NCBI RefSeq assembly: GCF_003323745.1
Contig: NZ_QOIL01000003.1
Coordinates: 62,001 to 126,000, forward strand
Source: Sphaerisporangium album
GTDB lineage: Bacteria; Actinomycetota; Actinomycetes; Streptosporangiales; Streptosporangiaceae
Length of the DNA: 64,000 bases
Reading direction: 5' to 3'
The notes under the pieces are model-generated. The model was not told the origin of the DNA. It ran no database searches and saw nothing but the letters and a program-made list of their open reading frames with translations. Each line of letters begins with the position of its first letter. The first letter of the stretch is position 1. Shown here one piece after another: positions 50,173 to 58,491 of the stretch. The translations under genes and the position numbers were made by a program.

Positions 50173-50581
50173 TCAGGCTCCCGTCGGCCCGAAGCGTTCG
50201 GCCCTGATGCGCATCGGGTCGTGGCCGAGCGTGAGCAGCAGGTCCGCGGCCATCTCCACGAACCCATGACCAGCGGTGGGTCTGCCCGGCCTCGGTGTCG
50301 ATCGCGAACTCCCAGCGGTCCAGGTCGACCCGCGGGGTCGGGCCGGCGGACAGCACGGGGAAGCCGGTCTCCAGGTACTGGCCGGGAGGGAGCCGCACGC
50401 CCTCGTCCCGTGGGCGGCCGCGGAAGCCGCGCGAAATGATCCCCACCGACGCCTCCTCCACGGCCGAGCGACGGCCGCACTCGGTCTCTGGCAGCGGCCG
50501 GGTCTCGGACGTGGGGACGGCCGGGGCCGGACGCGACCGCGAAAAGCCTATGCGACGCATCCGGCCCGCTATATCACTCAT
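50173..50581 (-). pseudogene. Deletion remnant joining a molybdopterin oxidoreductase start to a flavin reductase end
   Basis: The 5' part (from about 50460) reads IISRGFRGRP, RLPPGQYLETGFPVLSAGP, PRVDLDRWEF, the start of a sulfite-oxidase-type molybdopterin protein. The sequence then breaks near 50265 and, in another frame, ends FVEMAADLLLTLGHDPMRIR and ERFGPTGA stop, the typical C-terminus of an FAD/NAD ferredoxin-reductase-like protein. Such genes are neighbours in many actinomycetes. A single large deletion has fused them and destroyed both. Confidence 0.7.
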
Positions 50582-50657
50582 TCATGTGAAATATCCGGCT
50601 TCACCGGCGGCGAGTCGGCGGCGGCGCGGAACAGATCCCGCGCCGCCGCGGGGTGTT

Positions 50658-51290
50658 CTAGCAGCGGCCCAGCATGCTGGACAGCGCCGACTTCTCCGCG
50701 CTGTTGACGGTGAGGCTCCACTCGTACTTCACGTCGATCCACGCCTTGGCGTAGGTGCACCAGAAGGACGTCAGCGGGGGCTTCCAGAGCGCCGGGTCGG
50801 CGTCGCCCTTGGCCTGGTTGACGTTGTCGGTGACGGCCCAGAGCTGGGCGTTGGTGAGGTCGTTGGCGAACGCCTGCCGCCGCGAGGTCGTCCAGGCGTA
50901 CGCGCCCGAGCGCCAGGCCTCGGCGAGGGGCACCATGTGGTCGATGTCGATGTCGGAGGCGAGGGTCCAGGTGGCGCCGTCGTAGGGGGAGGTCCACCGT
51001 CCGGACGTCGGGTAGCAGTCCGAGCCGGTGACCACGCTGGAGCCGTCGCGCTTGAGCACGGTCTCGCGGGTGTTGCAGGTGCCGGAGATCGTGATCCAGT
51101 GCGGGAACAGGTTGCGGTCGTAGGTCCCCGAGTTGCGCTCGACGTCGACGGTGAGCGCGTTGAGCTCGGAGGTCGCCGTGCTGAGGGAGGGGATGTTCGG
51201 CGGGGTGAAGGCGTTGGCGGGAGCGGACGTCAGGGTGGTGACGCCGAGAGCGATGGCGGTGGCCACGACAAGGGACATGACTCGTCTCAC
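50658..51290 (-). CDS. Secreted HNH-type nuclease, DUF1524 family (chromosomal paralogue)
   Basis: A 210-aa protein with a Sec signal (MRRVMSLVVATAIALGVTTL, cleavage near ANA-FT) and the DUF1524 core DIDIDHMVPLAEAWRSGA, then FANDLTNAQLWAV, QAKGDADPALWKPP and a CTYAKAWIDVKYEW end. It is a clear paralogue of the element-borne 18121-18786 gene. ATG 51290 with GGAG upstream. Extracellular nuclease activity is likely, not proven. Confidence 0.88.
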   Translation of the reverse strand: MRRVMSLVVATAIALGVTTLTSAPANAFTPPNIPSLSTATSELNALTVDVERNSGTYDRNLFPHWITISGTCNTRETVLKRDGSSVVTGSDCYPTSGRWTSPYDGATWTLASDIDIDHMVPLAEAWRSGAYAWTTSRRQAFANDLTNAQLWAVTDNVNQAKGDADPALWKPPLTSFWCTYAKAWIDVKYEWSLTVNSAEKSALSSMLGRC

Positions 51291-51624
51291 GAGTCTCTCC
51301 TTCTGTCTCAGGGCCTGCTGCGTGGGAAGCCGCAGGTCCAGGGGGGTTGACGAGACAGATCGGACGATTACACCGCGTGGAGTAATGAGAAATATCAGGC
51401 TTTGATGACACGAATCGGTCAGCTTGGTCAGGTCATGCCGCTAGCTTTTCGGCACAAGCCACGGAACAGCACAAACCCCCCGAACATCACCGAACATCAC
51501 CCACCGCCCCCCATCGACGGGGACCTAACACCGCCAAGAAATGTTGGTGAACCGCCGTAGCGCCGGCGTCTCCCCCACCGCGCCCACCGCGCCCGGCCCG
51601 CCCGCCTCCACCGCGCCCGGACAC

Positions 51625-51665
51625 GTCGAAGGCCCGGCCGGGAGCGAACCGGCCTGGCCTTCGAC
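51625..51665. terminator. Long GC-rich hairpin
   Basis: GTCGAAGGCC-C-GGCCGG and CCGGCC-T-GGCCTTCGAC pair over 16 bp with one mismatch (51625-51665). It lies in the non-coding stretch between the nuclease gene and the remnant at 51770; the rest of 51291-51769 shows no gene. Confidence 0.55.
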
Positions 51666-51769
51666 GGAAGGATCTCCAGGGGCCAGGAAACCCGGGGCGG
51701 ACGCGCACCGGAACCCAGGACGCGCTCCCGGGCGCACTCAGTCGACATCCACCCAGTCCAGAGTGGTCA

Positions 51770-52030
51770 GCGGGTAGAGGGGCTCGCGTACACGGAGCCG
51801 GTGGTGGGACGGGCGAGTTTGATCACTCGCACGCGCATGCCCTGGAGGATGGTCGCCTCGGCGAACCGCCCCTGCAGCGTGAGCTCGACATGGGTGATCC
51901 CCGGCCTATCCCCAGCACCTTGCGCCGCCATTCGTTCCACGACCCCTCTTCGAACGGCGGCATATCGCCGACGGGCCGATCGCTGATGACCATGTACTGC
52001 CGGGTGCAGGGACACGGCGCTCCGGCGGGT
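51770..52030 (-). pseudogene. Frameshifted gene remnant
   Basis: Leftward, one frame reads RQYMVISDRPVGDMPPFEEG and SWNEWRRKVLG, and the next frame continues GITHVELTLQGRFAEATILQ, MRVRVIKLARP. Read together, they look like one short protein broken by a frameshift near 51910. No family assigned. Confidence 0.35.
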
Positions 52031-52046
52031 TAGGCGGTCAGGCCCA

Positions 52047-52376
52047 TTACCGCTGTGGGCCGAACTCGCCCTGCTTGATGCCACGGACGAATGCGGCCCA
52101 GTCACCAGGCGTGAATGCCAGCACCGGACCGCCGGGGTTCTTCGAGTCCCTTACCAGATACAGGCCGCCGCCGGCCGTCACCTGCCGAGACCCGCTGCTG
52201 CTCACGTCGGCGGCGACCGCCGGCTCGACTCCCTCACTAAAGCCGTTCTCACGCCGGCCACGCGTGATCATTGCAACGTCAGCTACCGCGAGCTCAACGC
52301 AGCCCTCACCACCGTTGCTGTAAGTGGACTTACGCCAGGCAAGCGCAGCGATGCCGATCTGTCGCTCAGACATCAT
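52047..52376 (-). CDS. DUF397 protein with internal insertion
   Basis: A 109-aa protein. The DUF397 halves are clear: LAWRKSTYSNGGEGCVELAV at the start and LVRDSKNPGGPVLAFTPGDW with FVRGIKQGEFG at the end. About 35 residues of polar sequence (ITRGRRENGFSEGVEPAVAA) separate them; normal members are about 60-65 aa. ATG 52376 or the adjacent ATG 52373, behind GGAGGGAG. It lies downstream of a DUF5753 gene on the same strand. Confidence 0.8.
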   Translation of the reverse strand: MMSERQIGIAALAWRKSTYSNGGEGCVELAVADVAMITRGRRENGFSEGVEPAVAADVSSSGSRQVTAGGGLYLVRDSKNPGGPVLAFTPGDWAAFVRGIKQGEFGPQR

Positions 52377-52392
52377 GCTCCCTCCGTCCGTA

Positions 52393-53124
52393 CTATGAGG
52401 ACTCGGCGACCCGACAGATCATTTCGATCGACTCATCGGGACCGAGCGCCATCGCACGTAACTGGTCAAAGGCGAGCGTATACCGATAAACGTCCGTATC
52501 GTCCTCGATATAAAGGCTGCTCGTCATCGTCTCGACATAGACGGCATCGGGATCGTACGGCTCCGGGAACTCCAGGATCGAGAACTCCACGGTCCCAGGG
52601 TGAGCTCCGAGCGCGTAGGGAAGGACCTGAATCGTCACATTCGGGCTTTCCGCGACTTCGACCAGGTGACGACACTGCTCCCGCATGGCCTCCGCGCCAC
52701 CGGTCATGCGCCGAAGCACGGCTTTATCAAGAACGGCCCAGATTTTGAGCGGGGGTTGCCGACGTAGCGCCTCCTGTCGCGTCATCCGGACATCTACCCG
52801 CCTGGAGATCTCCGCTGGAGGCAGCAGGGACATAAGGGCCGACCTGATAACGGCTTGAGCATACTTCTCGGTCTGCAGCAGACCATGAATCAGCATGCTG
52901 CAGTAGCACTTCACCGTGTCGGCCTCAGCCTCGAGGCTGATGTAGTTCGCATAGTCTGCACGAATTGAGTCGTATCTATCCCACCACCCCCGCTGTTTAG
53001 CAGTGCGCGCCAGCGTCAACAGAGCCTCACGCTTCCCATCGGTCACCTTGTACAGATCCAAGGCTGCAACGAGGTCTTTGGCGCTCACACCGACACGACA
53101 CGTCTCAATAGGGGTGTAACCCAT
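52393..53124 (-). CDS. DUF5753 protein lacking the N-terminal HTH
   Basis: A 243-aa protein with an intact DUF5753 region (GYYxx-type KQRGWWDRYDSIRADYANYI, MLIHGLLQTEKYAQAV, RMTGGAEAMREQCRHLVEVA, VTIQVLPYALGAHPGT), but it starts at the last part of the usual HTH (IETCRVGVSAKDLVAALDLY). Family members are about 280 aa with a complete XRE domain; the first 40 residues are missing and no upstream frame supplies them. It may be a truncated, non-DNA-binding version or a decaying gene. Its start ATG 53124 has GGAG-like sequence only. Confidence 0.65.
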   Translation of the reverse strand: MGYTPIETCRVGVSAKDLVAALDLYKVTDGKREALLTLARTAKQRGWWDRYDSIRADYANYISLEAEADTVKCYCSMLIHGLLQTEKYAQAVIRSALMSLLPPAEISRRVDVRMTRQEALRRQPPLKIWAVLDKAVLRRMTGGAEAMREQCRHLVEVAESPNVTIQVLPYALGAHPGTVEFSILEFPEPYDPDAVYVETMTSSLYIEDDTDVYRYTLAFDQLRAMALGPDESIEMICRVAESS

Positions 53125-53340
53125 CGAGGAGTATCCGTCACAACCTGGTGCGAAGTGCCCTTCTAGTACTCCGGAGACACTTCGCGTCAGGGTTGATGTG
53201 AGTCTTCAACTGAGCTCGCGGCTCTGGAGTCCGGGGGTGTGGGGGCGGAGCCCCAAGAGGAACAGTCCGAGCGGAGCGAGGACCTTTTCGGCGGAGCCGG
53301 TGAGGGGGGCATCGCAGGCTGCCTGGTCGTGGGGCGAGGC

Positions 53341-53373
53341 CTTCCGGCGGGCCGGCTCAGGGCCCGCCGGAAG
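53341..53373 (-). terminator. Terminator after glpK
   Basis: A 13-bp perfect stem, CTTCCGGCGGGCC (53341-53353) with GGCCCGCCGGAAG (53361-53373), 22 bp past the glpK stop. The stretch 53125-53340 has no supported gene. Confidence 0.7.
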
Positions 53374-53395
53374 CCGCCCGTCTGCGCGCTTGCCG

Positions 53396-54913
53396 TCAGT
53401 CGACGTCGACCCAGTTCAGGGTGCGTTCTACCGCCTTCCTCCAGCCGGCGTAGCCCTCCTCGCGGCGCTCCTGCGACCACGCGGGCAGCCAGCGGCGGTC
53501 CTCGTTCCAGTTGCGCTTCAGTTCCTCGGTGGAGCTCCAGAAGCCGAGGGCGAGCCCGGCCGCGTACGCCGCGCCGAGGGCCGTGGTCTCGGCGACGACC
53601 GGCTTGGACACCGGCACGCCGAGCACGTCCGCCTGGATCTGCATGCACAGGTCGTTGGCGGTCACCCCGCCGTCCACGCGCAGCACGTCGAGGCGGACGC
53701 CGGAGTCGTTGGCCATGGCCTCGACGACGTCCCTGGTCTGGTAGCAGATCGCCTCCAGCGTGGCGCGGGCGATGTGCGCGTTGGTGTTGTACCGCGACAG
53801 CCCGACGATCGCGCCGCGCGCGTCGGACCGCCAGTACGGCGCGAACAGCCCGGAGAACGCGGGCACGAAGTACACGCCGCCGTTGTCGTCGACCTGCCGG
53901 GCCAGCGACTCGCTCTGCGCGGCGCCGGAGATGATGCCGAGCTGGTCGCGCAGCCACTGGACGGCCGAGCCGGTGACGGCGATCGAGCCTTCCAGCGCGT
54001 AGACCGGCTTCTCTTCGCCGAACTGGTAGCAGACCGTGGTGAGCAGCCCGTGCCGGGACCTGACGAGTTCGTTGCCGGTGTTGAGCAGCAGGAAGTTGCC
54101 GGTGCCGTAGGTGTTCTTGGCCTCGCCGACGCCGAAGCACACCTGGCCGACGGTCGCGGCCTGCTGGTCGCCGAGGTCGCCGGACAGAGGCACCTCGCCG
54201 TGCAGGGGGCCGTCCGCGCGCGTGACGCCGTACAGGCCGGGGTTGGAGGACGGGCGGATCTCGGGCAGCATGCCGCGCGGGATCCCGAAGAACGACAGCA
54301 GCTCGTCGTCCCAGTCGAGGGTCTCCAGGTTCATCAGCATCGTGCGGCTCGCGTTGGTGGGGTCGGTGACGTGCACGCCGCCGTCCCGGCCGCCGGTGAG
54401 GTTCCACAGCAGCCAGGTGTCGGTGTTGCCGAACACGGCGTGCCCGGCCCCCGCCGCCTCGCGCACGCCCTCGACGTTCTCGAGGATCCACTGGATCTTG
54501 CCGCCGGAGAAGTACGTCGCCGGGGGAAGGCCGGCCTTGCTCCGGATGACCTCGCCCTTGCCCTCGCGCTCCAGCGCGCTCGCGATGCGGTCGGTGCGGG
54601 TGTCCTGCCAGACGATCGCGTTGTAGTACGGCCGGCCGGTCCTGCGGTCCCACACGACGGTGGTCTCGCGCTGGTTGGTGATGCCGAGCGCGACGAGGTC
54701 GGCCGCCGTGAGGCTCGCCTTGCCGAGCGCGGTCTCGATCACCGCGCGGGTGCGCTCCCAGATCTCCACCGGGTTGTGCTCGACCCAGCCCGCCTGCGGG
54801 AGGATCTGCTGGTGTTCGAGCTGGTGGCGGGCGATCTCGTTGCCGCCGTGGTCGAAGATCATGAAGCGGGTGCTGGTCGTGCCCTGGTCGACCGCTCCGA
54901 CGAAGTCAGCCAT
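53396..54913 (-). CDS. glpK: Glycerol kinase
   Basis: A 505-aa FGGY-family kinase that phosphorylates glycerol to sn-glycerol 3-phosphate, trapping it in the cell. N-terminal phosphate loop DQGTTSTRF (9-17), the [12 protein letters not shown] motif, substrate-region [22 protein letters not shown] and the second-domain signature [17 protein letters not shown]. Full length. ATG 54913 with AAAGGAGG upstream. Downstream of glpF on the same strand, 73 bp apart. Confidence 0.97.
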   Translation of the reverse strand: MADFVGAVDQGTTSTRFMIFDHGGNEIARHQLEHQQILPQAGWVEHNPVEIWERTRAVIETALGKASLTAADLVALGITNQRETTVVWDRRTGRPYYNAIVWQDTRTDRIASALEREGKGEVIRSKAGLPPATYFSGGKIQWILENVEGVREAAGAGHAVFGNTDTWLLWNLTGGRDGGVHVTDPTNASRTMLMNLETLDWDDELLSFFGIPRGMLPEIRPSSNPGLYGVTRADGPLHGEVPLSGDLGDQQAATVGQVCFGVGEAKNTYGTGNFLLLNTGNELVRSRHGLLTTVCYQFGEEKPVYALEGSIAVTGSAVQWLRDQLGIISGAAQSESLARQVDDNGGVYFVPAFSGLFAPYWRSDARGAIVGLSRYNTNAHIARATLEAICYQTRDVVEAMANDSGVRLDVLRVDGGVTANDLCMQIQADVLGVPVSKPVVAETTALGAAYAAGLALGFWSSTEELKRNWNEDRRWLPAWSQERREEGYAGWRKAVERTLNWVDVD

Positions 54914-54986
54914 GAATCGTTTGCCTCCTTTTGCGGCCTCCGGCGCGGGCGCGCGGGGCCGGAGTTGCTTGGCGGCGCCGCGCGCC

Positions 54987-55799
54987 TCAGGCTTCGGTGG
55001 GGACCCTTCCCGGCTCGGACTCGCTCGCCGTCGGCAGATATCGGGCGACGAGCGCCTGGTACAGGCCGGCTCCGAGCACGGCGCCGATCAGGGGGGCCAC
55101 GATCGGTACCCAGAAGTAGAGGTTGCCGTACTGATCTCGCCACGCCGACGCGTACCCCGTGAGCCACGAGGCGAGGCGCGGCCCGAAGTCGCGGGCGGGG
55201 TTGATGGCGTACCCGGCGTTGGTGCCCCAGGCCATGCCGATGGCGACGACGACGAGGCCGACGACGAACGGCGCGAGGTTGGCGGCGGGGGCGCTGTTGG
55301 CGACGTCGGTGACGGCGAGGATGAGGAAAAGCAGGATCGCGGTGCCGATGACCTGGTCGCGGAAGGCGCCCCACTCGTGCACGGGCAGGGCGCCGTTGCC
55401 GGGCAGCGTGGAGAAGACGCCCTGGCTCTTGATGGTGAGGCCGGGGTCGAACCTGGCGAGCACCTCGCCGTAGTTCCAGCGGACGATGAGCGCGGCCACG
55501 AAGGCGCCGAGGACCTGCGCGGCGGAGTACGGGAGCACCTTGCGCCACGCGAAGCCCTTGAAGACGGCGAGCGCGACCGTGACCGCGGGGTTGAGGTGGG
55601 CTCCGCTGATCCGGCCCGCGACGTAGACGCCGAGCGTGACGCCGAGGCCCCAGGCCCAGGCGATGCTGTCGTGGTCGCCGATGCCGCCCGCGACCACCTG
55701 CGCGACGACGGCCGTGCCGAAGAGAATGAGGATCAGGGTTCCAGCGAACTCCGCGGCGAGCTCGCCGGCCAGGGTGGGGGCTTCCCTAGGTTTGGCCAT
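54987..55799 (-). CDS. glpF: Glycerol facilitator (aquaglyceroporin)
   Basis: A 270-aa MIP channel with six helices and both NPA boxes: [13 protein letters not shown] and [13 protein letters not shown]; the Asp after the second NPAR is the glycerol-channel hallmark. I chose ATG 55799 ([16 protein letters not shown] upstream); a longer frame to 55892 adds a charged, poorly supported extension. First gene of glpF-glpK. The 468-bp region to the divergent histidine kinase shows no further gene. Confidence 0.93.
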   Translation of the reverse strand: MAKPREAPTLAGELAAEFAGTLILILFGTAVVAQVVAGGIGDHDSIAWAWGLGVTLGVYVAGRISGAHLNPAVTVALAVFKGFAWRKVLPYSAAQVLGAFVAALIVRWNYGEVLARFDPGLTIKSQGVFSTLPGNGALPVHEWGAFRDQVIGTAILLFLILAVTDVANSAPAANLAPFVVGLVVVAIGMAWGTNAGYAINPARDFGPRLASWLTGYASAWRDQYGNLYFWVPIVAPLIGAVLGAGLYQALVARYLPTASESEPGRVPTEA

Positions 55800-56267
55800 G
55801 TTCTGCCGTCCTCTCCGTGCCAGCGGGGCTGGCCGTGCTCTGACGTCGGTCTCGTCGTCCCTCCCGCCGGTGAGGTCGCCGGGAGTCGTCACGGGGGGCG
55901 GGGACCGGCGGCACGGCGGGGGCCCGGGTGGGCACTGAGGGACGCGTGAGGGTCGTCATACCTGTGACCTGCACCAACAGTGCACCCATGGCGGCGAAAG
56001 CCACGTCCATGCCCGGGTCAAGGATTCTTTGCCGCGCGGAAGACGGACAGGGTGGAATACGTCCGGCGATGTTTCGGTCTCCGCACCGATCACTCTTCCC
56101 GAGTATGAACGGTCGCCGGAGAATTTCCACACCTGATCGCCACCGGATGCCGGAGGATCGCCTACCGCGCCCGGAGGCTCCCGCCCGGCGGGTACCGCGA
56201 TCGCGGTAGCGGAGTCCGGTCCTCGGGGACGAGGTGAGCGGTCCCGCGCGCCGCCTACCGTAGGGGC

Positions 56268-57566
56268 GTGACACGTGTGACCCGGCCGCGCGACGCCCTC
56301 GGCGTGACCCGGCTGCGCGAGGCGCTCAGCGTGACCGGGCTGCGCGAGGCGCTCCGCTCACGCCCCTACCTGGTGGACGCCGGCATCGCCCTGCTCACCT
56401 TCGCGGTGATCGTCGCGGGCCCGCAGTCCGAGCGGCCGCGGCCGATGGGCCCGCTCACCGCGGACACCGTGGCCCTCGCCGCAGTGATGTGCGCCGCGCT
56501 GGTGTTCCGGCGCGCCCGGCCGCGCATCGTTCTCGCCGTGGAGGTCGGCGGCGTGGTCCTGCACCAGATCCTCGGCGGCGGGGTGCGGAGCCCGCTCGAC
56601 CTCATCCCCGCCATCGCCGTCGCCACCCTGGCCGCGCACAGCCCGCGCCGCGTCGCCTGGACTGCCGGGACGGCCTGCGCGGTCGTCCTCGCCGGGACCC
56701 GCGTCATCACCTCCGAGCTGGCGTCGATGCCGCCGGAGGTCGTCGGGCAGATCGCGTGGATCTGCATGGCGACCGCCGCCGGCGACGGGCTGCGCAGCCG
56801 CCGCGCCCACATCGCCGCGATCGAGGAGCGCGCAGTGCGGGCGGAGCGCACCCGCGAGGAGGAGGCCCAGCGGCGCGTCATGGAGGAGCGGCTGCGCATC
56901 GCCAGGGAACTGCACGACGTCCTCGCCCACCACATCGCGCTGATCAACGTGCAGGCGCAGGTCGCCGCGCACGTGATGGACGCGCGCCCGCGCGAGGCCC
57001 GCGAGGCGCTCGGCCACATCCGGCGGGCGGGGCGGGCCGCGCTCGACGAACTGCGCACGACCGTCGGCCTGCTGCGCCAGCCGGGCGCCGCCGAGGACCT
57101 GCCCACCGAGCCCGCCCCCGGCCTCGACCGGCTCCCCGACCTGATCAACTCGTTCACGGCGGCGGGCCTGGAGGTCGACTGCCGCCTCGAAGGCACGCCC
57201 AGGCCGCTGCCCTCCCCCGTCGAGCTGACGGCGTTCCGCGTCGTCCAGGAGGCGCTGACCAACGTCAGCAAGCACGCGGGCGAGGCGTCCACCCGCGTGC
57301 GCATCACCTACGGGCGGCGGGACCTGACCGTGGACGTCACCGACGACGGCAACGGCGGGCGCGTCCCCGGCACGCGCGGCGCGGGCGCCACGAAGGGCGC
57401 GAACGGCGCGAACGGCACGGGCGAGCCCACCGGCACCGGCCACGGCCTGCTGGGCATGCGGGAGCGCGCCCTGTCGGTGGGCGGCACGTTCAGCGTCGGC
57501 CCCGCCCCCGGCCGGGGCTTTCGCGTCCACGCCGTCCTGCCCGCCCCGGAGACGAGCGCGATTTGA
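56268..57566 (+). CDS. Two-component sensor histidine kinase (NarL/DesK type)
   Basis: A 432-aa protein: membrane helices in residues about 35-170, coiled coil, then the HisKA_3 dimerisation box with the phospho-accepting His216 (RELHDVLAHHIAL) and a C-terminal HATPase domain (VVQEALTNVSKHAGEAS N-box, DVTDDGNGG, HGLLGMRERA). An alanine/glycine stretch (about 370-385) is inserted before the last ATPase motif. GTG start. The partner response regulator follows 73 bp downstream. Confidence 0.93.
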   Translation: MTRVTRPRDALGVTRLREALSVTGLREALRSRPYLVDAGIALLTFAVIVAGPQSERPRPMGPLTADTVALAAVMCAALVFRRARPRIVLAVEVGGVVLHQILGGGVRSPLDLIPAIAVATLAAHSPRRVAWTAGTACAVVLAGTRVITSELASMPPEVVGQIAWICMATAAGDGLRSRRAHIAAIEERAVRAERTREEEAQRRVMEERLRIARELHDVLAHHIALINVQAQVAAHVMDARPREAREALGHIRRAGRAALDELRTTVGLLRQPGAAEDLPTEPAPGLDRLPDLINSFTAAGLEVDCRLEGTPRPLPSPVELTAFRVVQEALTNVSKHAGEASTRVRITYGRRDLTVDVTDDGNGGRVPGTRGAGATKGANGANGTGEPTGTGHGLLGMRERALSVGGTFSVGPAPGRGFRVHAVLPAPETSAI

Positions 57567-57639
57567 CCGCCCACGAGCCCGCGGCGCACCGCCGCGATCG
57601 CACCACACGCGCGCCCGTGACGCGCGGCGAGGAGTCACG

Positions 57640-58314
57640 ATGACCGTCCGGGTCGTGCTGGCCGACGACCAGGCCCTGGTGCGGGCCGGTTTCCGCGTCC
57701 TGGTGGACTCCGCGCCCGACCTGGAGGTGGTGGGCGAGGCCGACACCGGCCACGCGGCCGTGCGGCTGGCCCGCGACACCCGCGCCGACGTCGTGCTGAT
57801 GGACATCCGCATGCCCGAGATGGACGGCCTCGCCGCCACCCAGGCGATCACCTCCGACGAGGACCTCGCGGGCGTGAAGGTCCTGGTGCTGACCACCTTC
57901 GAGATCGACGAGTACGTCTTCGCGGCGCTGCGCGCGGGCGCGAGCGGCTTCCTCGGCAAGAGCGTCGAGGCCGACGAGCTCCAGGACGCGATCCGGGTGG
58001 TGGCGCGCGGCGACGCCCTGCTGTCCCCCGGCGCCACCAAGGGCCTCATCGCCCGGTTCCTGGCCGCGCCCGGCGCCTCCGCCGAGCACACGCCGGAGAG
58101 CCTGGAGGTGCTCACCGACCGCGAGCGCGAGGTCATGACGCTGGTCGCGGGCGGCCTGACCAACGACGAGATCGCCGACCGCCTCGGCATCAGCCGCATG
58201 ACGGCCAAGACCCACGCCAACCGCGCGATGCTCAAACTCGGCGCCCACGACCGCGCCCAGCTCGTCGTCATCGCCTACGAGACCGGCCTGGTCCGCCCCC
58301 GGTCCCTGTCCTGA
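57640..58314 (+). CDS. LuxR-type response regulator
   Basis: A 224-aa protein: receiver domain with acidic DD (9-10), phospho-acceptor Asp55 in VVLMDIRMPEMDG and conserved Lys in GFLGKS (about 104); C-terminal LuxR HTH (LTDREREVMTLVAGGLTNDE, RLGISRMTAKTHANRAMLKL). Cognate of the upstream kinase. ATG 57640 with GAGGAG upstream. It likely controls the RND gene downstream. Confidence 0.95.
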   Translation: MTVRVVLADDQALVRAGFRVLVDSAPDLEVVGEADTGHAAVRLARDTRADVVLMDIRMPEMDGLAATQAITSDEDLAGVKVLVLTTFEIDEYVFAALRAGASGFLGKSVEADELQDAIRVVARGDALLSPGATKGLIARFLAAPGASAEHTPESLEVLTDREREVMTLVAGGLTNDEIADRLGISRMTAKTHANRAMLKLGAHDRAQLVVIAYETGLVRPRSLS

Positions 58315-58345
58315 GGCCCCCGGGCGCGGTAGCGCGGCGGCGGGT

Positions 58346-58363
58346 GTACGGCGTTCGCCGTAC
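58346..58363. promoter_or_regulatory. Palindrome upstream of the RND exporter gene
   Basis: GTACGGCG-TT-CGCCGTAC, a perfect 8+8 inverted repeat 129 bp before the exporter start. It is either an operator (for the response regulator or another repressor) or a small hairpin after the regulator gene. Confidence 0.45.
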
Positions 58364-58491
58364 GTGAAGACCGTCCCAACGGCGGACGTTCGCGCTCCCC
58401 CTTGCCACCAGCCTGGTAGTGCGGGCCGGCCGTGACGTCATCGTCCGGGGGGACGCCCGCCATGACACCGCCCGAACAGAGAAGTGGACCG

